Source: Psychromonas arctica DSM 14288 (GTDB lineage: Bacteria > Pseudomonadota > Gammaproteobacteria > Enterobacterales > Psychromonadaceae). Taken from it: a DNA stretch of 64,000 nt. The translations under genes and the position numbers were made by a program. The stretch lies in the NCBI RefSeq assembly GCF_000482725.1, contig NZ_KI519479.1, forward strand, positions 94,331-158,330, read 5' to 3'. Positions 54,404 through 64,000 of this stretch are shown here, one piece after another. Position 1 is the stretch's first letter, and each line of letters begins with the position of its first letter. The notes under the pieces were generated by a model that was given only the letters and a program-made list of their open reading frames with translations, ran no database searches and was not told the DNA's origin.

Positions 54404-55711
54404 ATGGACTTGTCCATTGGTGTTTGGCTGCTAGGCCTATTTTTATTCATGATTGCGATAAGCGTGCCAATTGCCATTGCTATTGCCATGTCATCTTTAA
54501 CCATCATGTACTTCATTTTACCCTTTGATGTAGCAAGTATTACAGCCGGCCAAAAAATTATTACTGGTATTGATAGTTTCAGTTTATTAGCTATCCCTTT
54601 CTTTATTCTCGCTGGGAATATTATGAATGTCGGTGGTATTGCGGGGCGACTTATCAACTTAGCAAAGCTAATGGTTGGTTGGATCCCAGGATCTCTTTTA
54701 CACGTGAACATATTTGCTAATATGATGTTTGGTGCAGTTTCTGGTTCTGCAGTAGCTGCCGCTGCTGCAGTTGGTAAAACCTTAGGTCCAGAACTAGAAA
54801 AGGAAGGCTATGACAAAAATTTAGCAACAGCAGTCAATGTTGCATCTTGTCCTGCAGGCTTACTGATTCCACCAAGTAATTCATTAATCGTATTTTCAGT
54901 CGTATCGGGTGGAACATCCGTTGCCGCACTGTTTATCGCAGGCTATGTCCCTGGTATTTTAATGGGATTAAGTTGTATGGTTGTGGCCTATTTTATCGCT
55001 AAAAAGAAAGGTTATAAAACAAGTGCTAATGACGGCTTCACAGCTAAAGATGTACTAAGAATTATTTGGCAAGCAACACCAAGTTTAGGGCTTATTTTTG
55101 TTGTTATTGGGGGGATTATTGGCGGTGTATTTACCGCAACAGAAGGCGCGTGTATAGCAGTGCTTTACTCTTTCACCCTGTCACTCTGTTACCGAACACT
55201 TAAGTGGTCACATTTCCCAATAATTTGTAAAGAAACAACACTGATCACCGGTATTATGCTGTTCTTGATTGGTGCATCAACCATTATGTCATGGGCAATG
55301 GCTTTTACAGGTTTACCGACGATGATAAGCGATTGGATGTTATCAATTTCTGATAATCCAATTATTATATTTATTCTAATGAATTTAATTTTGCTAATTG
55401 TTGGTATGTTTATGGACCTTACGCCTGCCGTATTGATCTTTACACCTATATTTATGCCAATTGCAGAGCATCTGGGTATGCATCCAATTCACTTTGCAAT
55501 GATGCTTATATTTAATCTATGTATCGGTATTGCCACACCGCCCGTTGGTACAGCATTATTTGTTGGCTGTAGTGTTAGTGGCTCTAAGATTGAAGATGTT
55601 ATAAGAAGTATTATGCCATTTTGTGCGGTATTGATTGTGACCTTATTATTAATCACTTTCATTCCTGAAATTAGCTTATTCTTACCGAGATTCTTTGGAT
55701 TAATTTCTTAA
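54404..55711 (+). CDS. dctM: TRAP transporter large permease
   Basis: The 435-residue protein has about 12 membrane helices. DctM motifs are clear: IPFFILAGNIMNVGGIAGRL near residue 64, GAVSGSAVAAAAAVG near 110, PPSNSLIVFSVVSGGTSVAAL near 157 and TPPVGTALFVG near 385. AAGGATT precedes ATG. Last gene of dctPQM. Confidence 0.96.
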   Translation: MDLSIGVWLLGLFLFMIAISVPIAIAIAMSSLTIMYFILPFDVASITAGQKIITGIDSFSLLAIPFFILAGNIMNVGGIAGRLINLAKLMVGWIPGSLLHVNIFANMMFGAVSGSAVAAAAAVGKTLGPELEKEGYDKNLATAVNVASCPAGLLIPPSNSLIVFSVVSGGTSVAALFIAGYVPGILMGLSCMVVAYFIAKKKGYKTSANDGFTAKDVLRIIWQATPSLGLIFVVIGGIIGGVFTATEGACIAVLYSFTLSLCYRTLKWSHFPIICKETTLITGIMLFLIGASTIMSWAMAFTGLPTMISDWMLSISDNPIIIFILMNLILLIVGMFMDLTPAVLIFTPIFMPIAEHLGMHPIHFAMMLIFNLCIGIATPPVGTALFVGCSVSGSKIEDVIRSIMPFCAVLIVTLLLITFIPEISLFLPRFFGLIS

Positions 55712-55783
55712 TCTAAAGGCTTAACCGAATCACTTGATTAAATGACTTAAGAAAGTACTTTAATAGATTAATTACTGTTCTAT

Positions 55784-55824
55784 ATGCCAACATCAGAAGC
55801 CTTATGGTGGGCTGATGTTGGCAT
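55784..55824 (+). terminator. 13-bp hairpin ending dctPQM
   Basis: ATGCCAACATCAG pairs exactly with CTGATGTTGGCAT 15 bases on. No long T-run, so efficiency is uncertain. Confidence 0.65.
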
Positions 55825-55928
55825 TAAGTTAAAGTCTAATAAGCCAACTCCTGCCTTGTCCCATTCAATATTTTAGTCTCTCAGGTTTACTCTGATTATT
55901 ATTTTCCCATAATACTTTGATCACTTAT

Positions 55929-55943
55929 GGTGTGTGTCACACC
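55929..55943. promoter_or_regulatory. Palindrome upstream of LysR gene, possible operator
   Basis: GGTGTGTGTCACACC is a perfect 6-bp inverted repeat with a three-base centre, 67 bp before the LysR start. LysR proteins usually bind T-N11-A palindromes near their own promoter, so autoregulation is plausible. Confidence 0.4.
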
Positions 55944-56009
55944 GTGAATGGTAAGATATTAACTTTATAGATTTGAAAGTTATCCGTGATCCTTTGTAGG
56001 GAGTTTGAA

Positions 56010-56957
56010 TTGTCAATTGCTAATCAGTTAATGTTATTTATCGATGTGGTACAACAGGGCTCTTTTGCTAAAGCGGCGTCTATTCATGATATGGATAACT
56101 CCTCATTATCGAAACAAATTAAAAAACTAGAAAGTACGCTAGGTGTGCAATTGTTGAATCGCTCAACACGCTCATTTTCTTTGACTTCTGCCGGAGAAGA
56201 GATTCTGCATCAAGCTCATATTATGATGGATACGCTGGATGATATGAAAAGTATTGCTGATTCCTATCAAGTTAAACCGAAAGGCATGTTACGTATTACT
56301 TCGGGTATGTTTTTTGGGCAACAATATATTCAACCTGCGATTAATCAGTTTATGCAGCAATACCCAGAGGTAAAAATTACATTGATGTTAGATGATAAAC
56401 GCAGTGATATTATTGCAGACCACTTTGATTTAGCCTTTAGAATTGGAAAATTGGATGATTCCAGCATGATCGCCAAAAAAATTGCCAATACACATTTTGC
56501 GTTGGTTGCATCTGACTGTTTTATCTCGCGTTATGGGGTGCCACAAACACCTGAAGCGTTAATTGCTTTACCTGCGGTTATTTACGGTAATGGTGATGTC
56601 AGCTTAGATCAAATCAAAATAAGTGAACAAGCACACAGCGATATTCAGAAAACATTTAAAATGCGCGGCAATTACAAAGTGAGTGATGTTAGGGCTATGA
56701 TGGAAGCCGTGCAAGCTGGACTAGGTTATGCCTTGATTGATCTTTTTAATTTAGAAAAATCGATTGCAGAGATGGGGTTAGTTACGTTGTTAACTGATTA
56801 TAAACTATCGAATATGGACACCGCTATTTATGCTTTATACCCACATCGTAAACAAACGCTACTGGTCAGTGAGTTTATTAAAACAGTTCAAAACTATATC
56901 GGTGAGCCTGCTTTCTGGGTTGATCATATTCCTAATTATAAACAGCTTTATAAATAA
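56010..56957 (+). CDS. LysR-family transcriptional regulator
   Basis: I favour TTG at 56010 (GGGAG upstream), giving MSIANQLMLFIDVVQQGSF, which lines up with the family's N-terminus; the longer GTG start at 55986 has no ribosome site. The 315-residue protein has a wHTH (GSFAKAASIHDMDNSSLSKQ) and a periplasmic-binding-like effector domain. It sits between the TRAP operon and a divergent-to-end MDR oxidoreductase (convergent), so it may control either; nothing in the sequence decides which. Confidence 0.92.
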   Translation: MSIANQLMLFIDVVQQGSFAKAASIHDMDNSSLSKQIKKLESTLGVQLLNRSTRSFSLTSAGEEILHQAHIMMDTLDDMKSIADSYQVKPKGMLRITSGMFFGQQYIQPAINQFMQQYPEVKITLMLDDKRSDIIADHFDLAFRIGKLDDSSMIAKKIANTHFALVASDCFISRYGVPQTPEALIALPAVIYGNGDVSLDQIKISEQAHSDIQKTFKMRGNYKVSDVRAMMEAVQAGLGYALIDLFNLEKSIAEMGLVTLLTDYKLSNMDTAIYALYPHRKQTLLVSEFIKTVQNYIGEPAFWVDHIPNYKQLYK

Positions 56958-57057
56958 ACTCTGCTCGGGATAATGGTGCATTTTGCTTTGGTTATCTGGA
57001 ACAGAGGTTAAGATTATAACGGCGCAACTAAAACAATATAACAACCTAAATACTAGT

Positions 57058-57086
57058 CAATAAAGCGCATAACATGCGCTTTATTG
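57058..57086. terminator. Bidirectional terminator between LysR and oxidoreductase genes
   Basis: CAATAAAGCGCAT and ATGCGCTTTATTG pair perfectly (13 bp) around AAC. Confidence 0.85.
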
Positions 57087-57114
57087 TTAAAAAGTATGAT
57101 TAAAGTACTTGTCC

Positions 57115-58122
57115 TTAAAAACCTTCTAAAACAACTTTACCTTTTGCAGTTTGCGTTTCAAGGAACTGATGCGCTTTACGTAAATTAGCAGCATTAATTG
57201 ATCCTAAATTTTGACCAACTGTGGTTTTAATTTGTCCATTATCGATCATATTTGCGACATTATTTAAAATTTCATACTGTTTCTGCATATCATCTGTTTT
57301 GAAGATTGAACGTGTAAACATCAGTTCCCAGTGAACCGAAACCGCTTTAGTTTTAAAAGGTACGATATCTAATGTCGCTGGATCATCAATTAAACCAAAC
57401 TTACCTTGAGGTTTAATGACTTTTTCAATCTCAGCTAAATGCTGCTCTGTATTATTTAAGCTAACAACATAATCGACATTTGCTAAACCTTTTGCTGCAA
57501 ACTCTTCGCTTAACGGATTACGGTGATTAATGATGGTATCAGCACCTAAATCTTCTAACCAAGAAATAGTTTCTGCACGTGATGCCGTTGCAATTATTTC
57601 AAGTTTTGTTAGTTGTTTTAACAGCTGTACCATGATTGAACCGACACCGCCGGCTGCACCAATCACTAGAATACTTTTAGATACATCATCTTTTGCCACG
57701 TTAAGGCGATCGAATAACAACTCCCATGCTGTTAGGCTAGTTAATGGCAATGCAGCCGCTTCACCGTAAGATAACGTACTTGGCATACCACCAACAATAC
57801 GTTCATCAACGAGATGGTATTGTGCGTTACTACCTGAGCGAGTGACATCGCCAGCATACCAAACCTTATCACCAGGCTTAAATAAGGTAACGTTTTCACC
57901 CACGGATTTAACTACACCCGTCGCGTCATAGCCTAATATTTTGTATTCACCGTCAGGAGCAGGGGCTGTCTGACGAATTTTAAAGTCAGCAGGATTTACC
58001 GAAACAGCTTTAACTTCAACCAGAATATCCTGTCCCTGTGCAATAGGCGTCTCTAATTCTATATCTTGTAGAGATAGCTCATTTTCTACGGGTAAATTTT
58101 GTTGGTATCCAATTGCTTTCAT
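57115..58122 (-). CDS. Zinc-independent MDR-family quinone oxidoreductase/alcohol dehydrogenase
   Basis: The 335-residue protein has the GroES-like N-domain (AVSVNPADFKIR; LGYDATGVVKSVG) and an NADPH-binding fold with VIGAAGGVGSIMVQL near residue 153. Structural and catalytic zinc ligands are missing, which puts it in the quinone-oxidoreductase branch of the MDR superfamily. It probably reduces quinones or enones with NADPH. GAGG precedes ATG. A palindrome upstream may control it. Confidence 0.9.
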   Translation of the reverse strand: MKAIGYQQNLPVENELSLQDIELETPIAQGQDILVEVKAVSVNPADFKIRQTAPAPDGEYKILGYDATGVVKSVGENVTLFKPGDKVWYAGDVTRSGSNAQYHLVDERIVGGMPSTLSYGEAAALPLTSLTAWELLFDRLNVAKDDVSKSILVIGAAGGVGSIMVQLLKQLTKLEIIATASRAETISWLEDLGADTIINHRNPLSEEFAAKGLANVDYVVSLNNTEQHLAEIEKVIKPQGKFGLIDDPATLDIVPFKTKAVSVHWELMFTRSIFKTDDMQKQYEILNNVANMIDNGQIKTTVGQNLGSINAANLRKAHQFLETQTAKGKVVLEGF

Positions 58123-58223
58123 GTTTAATCCTCTTCAGTTTAATGAGTTACGCTCGTGAGTTAAGTTAATGGAGGCATTTTGAAGCGATCTACTGCCGTT
58201 GCACAGAGAGGAAAGTTCCAATT

Positions 58224-58247
58224 ATTATGGAGCAAATACTCCATAAT
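58224..58247. promoter_or_regulatory. 9-bp palindrome upstream of oxidoreductase gene
   Basis: ATTATGGAG and CTCCATAAT flank six bases, 102 bp before the oxidoreductase start. Its spacing fits a dimeric repressor such as HxlR or MarR. The remaining 300 bp of the gap up to the alpha-2-macroglobulin gene show nothing else. Confidence 0.5.
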
Positions 58248-58552
58248 TAATGAGGCTATTTTTTAATTGAATTAAGATTAAGAGTTAAGTTGAATTAAAT
58301 GATTGAATTAAATGATTTATATTCAAAGGTGATCGTTCAGAGAGCTTGCAATAAGGGCTTACTATTATTTACTCTTGTGAATCGATAGTGACTGCGTCAA
58401 GTGTTGCCACTTTTTGAACATGATTGATCACTGAATGGACACTTTTTCGTTAACAAAATAGTTTATGATAGAATTTTTAAGATAAACTTAATGTCATTTT
58501 TATAATAACTGATAGCTAACAACTCATCGCTAACAGCAATTGGAGAGTATTC

Positions 58553-61500
58553 ATGTGGTTCAATAAAGTATTAAATGTCAGCTTATGTTGTTTATTGTTA
58601 TTAGGATGCCAGGAAAATACCGATCAACCATTAGTTGCTGAAGCATCGACTGCCAAACAATTGTCTGTACAGCAATTACCAGTTGAAAAATTAGCTGAGA
58701 AACAAACTAGCGCTGTCATTGCCACATCGAATGCCAGCTCGACCGCTGCATCAGTCGCATTAAGGTTACTGGATATATCCGAACGCGAAGTGGGTAATAG
58801 CAATGCCATCGAATTATTGTTTAATAGCCCATTACAAGCAGATCAAAACGTTGACCGTTTTATTGAAACTTCCCCTAAATTAGCCACTCCCGTATTGAGC
58901 AAAGATGGGAAAAAGTTACAATTTTTTGGCATACAACCGCAAACCGATTATGAAATTAATGTGATTGCTGGATTAATGGCTGAAAATGACACCTCTCTTA
59001 GCAAAGCTTCACAATATTCAGTCACCACAAGAGCAATGCCGCCAGTTGTTAGTTTTAAAATGCAAGCGGGCGCTATATTAGTACCGGGACACTCTGAAAG
59101 TTTAGGCATTTATTCTGTCAATGTTGAAGCTGCGAATCTTAATATTTATCGCGTTAAAGCCGATCAACTTAGTCGTTTTATTGGTGATTTCAATTATATT
59201 GCTAATAGCGGTGCCTATCACTATCAAAATGCAAACCGTGAGGAGATGGTTGAACATATCTATACGGCTCGTATTGAAACTGCAGGTAAAGCCAATCAAC
59301 GACATATTACAAAATTTGCTATTGCAGATAAAAATTGGGCTAATGAAAGCGGTGTTTATTTTGCCACTATTGGTAAACCGGGTGGCTTTGAATTCGATGC
59401 GGCGACTTGGTTTTCGGTGTCTGCGATTGGTTTACAAATACGTCAATTCCCGACAAAAACCTATGTGATTGCCCAAGATATTAAAACGGGGCAATTACTT
59501 ACGAATATACAGATAGATTTTTTAGATAATAAATCAACACGGTTTTCTTCCTTAACTACCGATTCATCGGGTAAAGTCAGCATTAATAATAGTGAGCGTT
59601 TAGCGTTAATTGTGGCGCGTAATGACCAGCAAGTGACTGTATTACCTTACCAACATCCGCGTTTTGACCTCTCAGATTACAACGTCGCGGGCCCAACGCA
59701 CAGCGATAGCCAAATATTTGTTTATTCTGAGCGAGATATTTACCGTCCCGGTGAAACCTTAAGGCTGAATATGCTGCAGCGTAATGCAGACGGACAAGTA
59801 CTACCAACTGAATTAAGTGTGACATTGTTTAAACCTGATGGCAGTACTTACAAATCAATCTGGTTGAAAGCAACGGATAAAAAAAATGGTTACTATCAAT
59901 ATCAAGTTGATCTGCCAAAGTCTGGTCCGCTGGGTAATTGGCAAGCTAAAGTTAATGCTAAAGGTAACAGTCAATATAGTGCGCGTTTTCATTTTAAAGT
60001 AGAAGACTTTTTACCGGATCGTATGCGCTTAAGTGTTAACGGGGAAGACGCTTTAAAAACCACAAAACTAAATAGTTTCGATGCTACACAAAAGCTAACC
60101 GTTAATGTGTTAGGAGAATATATGTATGGCGCGGCCGCCGCGCGCAATAAATTACAAACTAAGGTTAGCGTGTCAGCCTGGGCTTACCCATTTAAACAAT
60201 GGCCTGATTATTACGTGGGCGATATTAACGGCGCTCGACATGATAACTTCGAATTAGCAGATACTCAGTTAGATGACACTGGACACGTTGTGACGGTAGT
60301 GGATAAAGATTGGAGTGATTGGAGTGTACCCGTTAAAGTGCGCCTGCATTACAGCCTTTTTGAAACAGGTGGACGTGCAATTAATCGTTTTTACGATAAT
60401 TTATTATGGCCTAAAGCCAGTTTTATTGCAGTTAAACCGGGCTTTGATAATAATCAATCTGTAAGCAATGGTCGCATTAATTTCAGTCTATTAAAGCTGA
60501 ATAAAGCGGGGCAACCCGTTACTTCCGGTAATGTGAAAGCAGAGTTAATACGTGAAGAAAAACGTTATTTTTGGAGCTATGACGATAATAATGGTTGGCA
60601 CTATCAACGTATAGAAAAAGAATATACTGTTGATGATCGTATACTTAACTTTGTTGATTCAACGCCACTGAACTTATCACAGCAAGTTGAATGGGGTGAT
60701 TATCGATTACAACTTACTGACTTAACAACGCAAGCACGCACTGTTTATCGTTTTCGTGCTGGACAGGAATGGTATAACGATTGGCAAAATAATAGTGCGA
60801 CGATCCGACCTGATCGCGTCAATTTAGCCCTAGATAAAGCCACTTACCTACCTGGAGAGGATTTAACATTACGTATTGGTTCACCTACATCAGGTAGTGC
60901 ACTGGTAACAATTGAATCTGACCAAGTATTATGGCAACAGTTAGTGGAGGTGGACAAGGGCGAGTCAACGTTATCGCTAAGCGTACCGAAAATGCTTGCA
61001 AGGCATGATTTGTACATTTCTGCTTTTGTAATCTCAGCAGCAGACAATGCATCAAAATCCATCACTAAACGTAGTTTTGGTATTATTCCTTTGCCTTTGA
61101 ATCGAAGTGAACGTCAATTAAATGTTGAAATTGATACTGCATTAAGTTGGATACCTAATCAGCAAGTGATGACCAAAGTCTTGGTAAAAGATGCACAGGG
61201 CAACCCTGTATCGGGAGACGCTAAAGTCACTTTATCCGCCGTTGATGCCGGTGTATTGAGCGTGAGTGGATATCAAGTTGAAGACCCACATCATTTCTTT
61301 TATAGCCAACGTGCTTACCAAGGTGCAATAACCGATGTTTATGATCAAGTGATGACTCCCTTATTGGGGGACTCGGCAAAAATACGTTGGGGAGGTGATG
61401 CTGCATTAACACGTGGTGGTGAACAAGCTCAAAGTGAAGTGCAAATTGTAAGTCTATTCAGTGGTTTAGTCTCAGTTAAACAGGGGATAGCGGAGATCCC

Positions 61501-63517
61501 GCTACAATTACCTGCCTTTGATGGGCAACTAAATTTGACGGCGGTAGTGTTCAATAAAGCGCAATTTGCTAAAGCAGAAAAAACCATCAAGGTCGCTTCG
61601 CCAGTGGTGATGCAAGTGGCGATGCCAAAATTTATGGCGCAGGGTGATAACAGTAAGATTGCGTTAGATTTAAGTAATAGCACAGATAAACCTCTTCAAG
61701 GCGAATTCACATTCAGTGTGGGTGGCCAATTATTAGCGCAGAAACAGGTTAAAAAAATCACTTTATTGCCTCATAAAAAGCAGACTCTGTATTTCTCTTT
61801 AGATGCTGAGCAAGCAATAGGGAACGGTGAAATTAATGCCAGTATGACCTTAGGGAAGGTTGTTATTAAGCGCCACTGGACATTACCTGTTCGCCCAACA
61901 CAAGCTAGTGAATACCATTCCGAAAAAGCATTGTTAATGCCCAATGAGCAAATGACATTGCCAAAGGATGTGCTCTCTGCCTTTACTGATAGTAGTAAAA
62001 AACTACAATTATCAGTGGCATTAAACCCACATTTGGATGCACAGGCACACTGGCAATATCTCGCGGATTATCCTTATACCTGCCTAGAGCAAACCACCAG
62101 TAAATCGCGTCCTTTTGTGACAGCATTGCACAGTCCAGTAAGCAATATGGAAGCTGTTGATACACAGATGGCACAACAAAAAGTGCAAGATGCAATTCAA
62201 CGATACAGTCAATTGCAGCGCGCTGATGGTAGTTTTGGTTTATGGAGTAACCATTCCCCAGAGCAGCACTGGTTAACTGTTTACGCCACCGACTTTCTTT
62301 ATGATTTGCAAGCAAATGGAGTGGTGGTGCCAGAGGAGTTGTTGGATAAAGCGACACAACGTTTGCAAAGTTATTTAAGCTCTCGTAGTCGTCATCATGT
62401 TAATACTTGGTCTACTAATCCGCAGCATTATGATGCCGCTTATCGTGCCTATGCCGCCTATGTGTTGGCAAAACAAAATAGCATTACCCTTGGGCCATTG
62501 CGTGATATTGCTGAAAAAGATATGCCAGCGGCAATCGGCAAATTGCCAGGTGTTCACCTTGGTTTAGCGATGTTAATGACCGGTAGTGAACAAGAGGGGA
62601 CTGCTTTAATTAAACAAGCATTAACGCAACAACGTGGACAAGATTACCTCGGTGATTACGGCAGTGAATTGCGCGACCAAGCAATGGCTATTAATACGAT
62701 ATTAACCTCTGCTTCAGTGAACGCGTCATTACAACAAATAGCATTAAAGATGGTGCCTGATTTAGCATTAAACATGCAGCAAAAACAGTGGTTAAGTATT
62801 CAAGAACGCAGTGCTATTTTGTCCTTAGCAATGACCATGAAAAAGCAATACACAGCACACAAATGGCAGGGTGAACTGCTCATTAATGATAATAATATAG
62901 CGCTACAAACAAGTGGTGAATACCATCAAAATATAACAATCGATAATAATCAAAGCAAAGGAATTCAAGCTAGCTTTAAAAATACAGGCACTAGACCTAT
63001 TTATGCTTCTTTTGATTGGTCTGGTGTAAAAAAACAGCCTGATTATGACCTTGACCAAGGTATTAAAGTGACTGCACAACATTTCTTAGTGGACAAAAAT
63101 AGTGCAATAGCGTTGCTTGATAATAGTACTTTACAATCAGGGCAATTATTATTAACACGTATTACTGTGCGCAGTGAGCAAAGGGTCGCAGATGCCTTAC
63201 TGGTTAATTTAATGCCGGCAGGCGTGGAGTTAGAAAACCAACAATTAAACAACAGTTTAAAATTGTCAGATCTTATGATTGACGATGAGCAGGTGGAAGT
63301 GACTGCGAACATTGTACATCAAGAATATAGAGATGACCGTTATGTGGCCGCGCTTGATTTACGTGCGCAACAGATTCAAACATTATATGTGCTGTCACGC
63401 GCAGTGAACCCCGGCAAGTATGTGGTTCCTGCGGTACGTGTAGAATCCATGTATCAACCTGCTGTGTACGGTGTTGGTGGTAGTATTAAACATGTTAACG
63501 TGAATGCACTTGATTAA
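58553..63517 (+). CDS. yfhM: Bacterial alpha-2-macroglobulin lipoprotein
   Basis: The 1654-residue precursor has a lipobox LLLLGC (Cys19) and a long chain of macroglobulin beta domains. A bait-like region follows, then the thioester motif PYTCLEQTTS with Cys1177 and Gln1180 intact, inside the alpha/alpha-toroid domain (RADGSFGLW, AYAAYVLAK). It should trap and inhibit attacking proteases in the periplasm. It is followed at once by pbpC, the known pairing in which PBP1C repairs the wall that the breached envelope exposes. GGAG precedes ATG. Length and domain order match E. coli YfhM (1653). Confidence 0.95.
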   Translation: MWFNKVLNVSLCCLLLLGCQENTDQPLVAEASTAKQLSVQQLPVEKLAEKQTSAVIATSNASSTAASVALRLLDISEREVGNSNAIELLFNSPLQADQNVDRFIETSPKLATPVLSKDGKKLQFFGIQPQTDYEINVIAGLMAENDTSLSKASQYSVTTRAMPPVVSFKMQAGAILVPGHSESLGIYSVNVEAANLNIYRVKADQLSRFIGDFNYIANSGAYHYQNANREEMVEHIYTARIETAGKANQRHITKFAIADKNWANESGVYFATIGKPGGFEFDAATWFSVSAIGLQIRQFPTKTYVIAQDIKTGQLLTNIQIDFLDNKSTRFSSLTTDSSGKVSINNSERLALIVARNDQQVTVLPYQHPRFDLSDYNVAGPTHSDSQIFVYSERDIYRPGETLRLNMLQRNADGQVLPTELSVTLFKPDGSTYKSIWLKATDKKNGYYQYQVDLPKSGPLGNWQAKVNAKGNSQYSARFHFKVEDFLPDRMRLSVNGEDALKTTKLNSFDATQKLTVNVLGEYMYGAAAARNKLQTKVSVSAWAYPFKQWPDYYVGDINGARHDNFELADTQLDDTGHVVTVVDKDWSDWSVPVKVRLHYSLFETGGRAINRFYDNLLWPKASFIAVKPGFDNNQSVSNGRINFSLLKLNKAGQPVTSGNVKAELIREEKRYFWSYDDNNGWHYQRIEKEYTVDDRILNFVDSTPLNLSQQVEWGDYRLQLTDLTTQARTVYRFRAGQEWYNDWQNNSATIRPDRVNLALDKATYLPGEDLTLRIGSPTSGSALVTIESDQVLWQQLVEVDKGESTLSLSVPKMLARHDLYISAFVISAADNASKSITKRSFGIIPLPLNRSERQLNVEIDTALSWIPNQQVMTKVLVKDAQGNPVSGDAKVTLSAVDAGVLSVSGYQVEDPHHFFYSQRAYQGAITDVYDQVMTPLLGDSAKIRWGGDAALTRGGEQAQSEVQIVSLFSGLVSVKQGIAEIPLQLPAFDGQLNLTAVVFNKAQFAKAEKTIKVASPVVMQVAMPKFMAQGDNSKIALDLSNSTDKPLQGEFTFSVGGQLLAQKQVKKITLLPHKKQTLYFSLDAEQAIGNGEINASMTLGKVVIKRHWTLPVRPTQASEYHSEKALLMPNEQMTLPKDVLSAFTDSSKKLQLSVALNPHLDAQAHWQYLADYPYTCLEQTTSKSRPFVTALHSPVSNMEAVDTQMAQQKVQDAIQRYSQLQRADGSFGLWSNHSPEQHWLTVYATDFLYDLQANGVVVPEELLDKATQRLQSYLSSRSRHHVNTWSTNPQHYDAAYRAYAAYVLAKQNSITLGPLRDIAEKDMPAAIGKLPGVHLGLAMLMTGSEQEGTALIKQALTQQRGQDYLGDYGSELRDQAMAINTILTSASVNASLQQIALKMVPDLALNMQQKQWLSIQERSAILSLAMTMKKQYTAHKWQGELLINDNNIALQTSGEYHQNITIDNNQSKGIQASFKNTGTRPIYASFDWSGVKKQPDYDLDQGIKVTAQHFLVDKNSAIALLDNSTLQSGQLLLTRITVRSEQRVADALLVNLMPAGVELENQQLNNSLKLSDLMIDDEQVEVTANIVHQEYRDDRYVAALDLRAQQIQTLYVLSRAVNPGKYVVPAVRVESMYQPAVYGVGGSIKHVNVNALD

Positions 63518-63545
63518 CGTTGTATTTCAGCGGCTTACAGGTTTA

Positions 63546-64000
63546 GTGACAAAGACAACCGATCGAAGTTTGTTAAAATGGCGATGGCTTTGTTTAGCAT
63601 GGTGCTTTGTATTTATGGTTTTAGCGCTGTGTAGTTTATGGGGGGCTAATCGTTACTATCCATTACTACTGTCTGAGCAGCAACAGGATTTTGCTAGCGT
63701 GGTATTAGATGACCAAGGTTACCCGTTGCGTGCCTTTGCAGATCAGCAAGGTGTATGGCGTTATAAAGTCGATATAGAGGATGTTTCTGAGGAGTATTTG
63801 GCTGCCTTAATTGCTTATGAAGATCGTTACTTTTATCAGCATCCTGGTGTCAACCCAATTAGTTTTTTAAGAGCAGCATGGCAATATTTAATCCATCAAC
63901 GCATTGTTTCTGGTGGTTCAACTATCACCATGCAAGTTGCACGCATTTTGCACCCTCATCCGCGTACTTTATTGGGAAAACTACAGCAAGTATTGCGTGC
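63546..64000 (+). CDS. pbpC: Penicillin-binding protein 1C, 5' part (cut by window edge)
   Basis: The frame has a membrane anchor (WLCLAWCFVFMVLALCSLW) and the start of a GT51 transglycosylase domain: AYEDRYFYQHPGVNP with the catalytic Glu, then SGGSTITMQVAR. This is PBP1C and not 1A/1B by its VVLDDQGYPLRAFAD start and by its place after yfhM. The start is unclear: GTG at 63546 has AGG upstream, while TTG at 63510 would overlap the yfhM stop. The frame is open at base 64000. Confidence 0.92.
   Translation, partial: MTKTTDRSLLKWRWLCLAWCFVFMVLALCSLWGANRYYPLLLSEQQQDFASVVLDDQGYPLRAFADQQGVWRYKVDIEDVSEEYLAALIAYEDRYFYQHPGVNPISFLRAAWQYLIHQRIVSGGSTITMQVARILHPHPRTLLGKLQQVLR

Overview
The window looks like a chromosomal segment of a marine, probably cold-adapted gammaproteobacterium. 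The DNA is AT-rich, the genes carry Shine-Dalgarno sites of the AGGA type, and the gene mix (DASS and TRAP carriers, BCCT transporter, many signalling proteins, YfhM/PBP1C pair, HflX, zwf-pgl-gnd) is the sort I associate with Psychromonas and its relatives. That placement is an inference from gene content, not from a marker gene. No rRNA, tRNA, CRISPR array or prophage was seen.

Layout. 1-5.8 kb is a five-gene signalling block on the minus strand: a sigma-54-dependent response regulator, a 74-residue protein resembling a lone histidine-kinase dimerisation domain, a CHASE3-type kinase, a single-domain receiver, and a soluble hybrid kinase cut by the window edge. 6.2-10 kb holds an exported BON-domain protein behind a candidate sigma-54 promoter, a small MscS channel, and a membrane protein fusing a dual-specificity phosphatase to a lipid kinase. 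12.2-18 kb is the most unusual part. A Hanks-type Ser/Thr kinase gene is split by an IS1595-family element; an ECF-like sigma factor and a lipoprotein follow. The kinase's periplasmic C-terminus and the lipoprotein's C-terminus share a domain of about 170 residues. Removing the element plus one copy of its 8-bp target duplication restores an 801-codon kinase frame, so the insertion looks recent.

18-35 kb is mostly metabolism and housekeeping: a DASS anion transporter, a receiver protein that has lost its phospho-acceptor aspartate, a ferric-reductase-like flavoprotein, an Imm51-like protein, a HAD phosphatase convergent with a zwf-pgl-gnd operon for the oxidative pentose phosphate pathway, an SGNH hydrolase, YceI, a peroxiredoxin-like protein, LysE, two GFA proteins, a Nudix hydrolase and a CynX-type MFS carrier. 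35.5-39.5 kb holds a VWA-domain lipoprotein followed by an ECF sigma factor and an overlapping anti-sigma-like membrane protein, then a catalytically degenerate AAA+ remnant. 40-42.4 kb carries two GAF-GGDEF paralogues of identical length; the second is interrupted by one in-frame TGA. 42.5-52 kb has two divergent phosphoribosyltransferase paralogues, a chemoreceptor, HflX, a BCCT transporter, a three-gene set resembling yqjD-yqjE-yqjK, and a decayed allophanate hydrolase. 52.9-58.1 kb is a TRAP transporter (dctPQM) with a LysR regulator and an MDR-family oxidoreductase. The window closes with the alpha-2-macroglobulin lipoprotein YfhM and the start of pbpC.

Osmotic and envelope stress recur as themes (BON protein, MscS, BCCT, ElaB/YqjD-like protein, alpha-2-macroglobulin), as do gene decay (split kinase, stopped GGDEF gene, allophanate hydrolase remnant, degenerate receiver, degenerate AAA+) and short tandem duplications in intergenic DNA.
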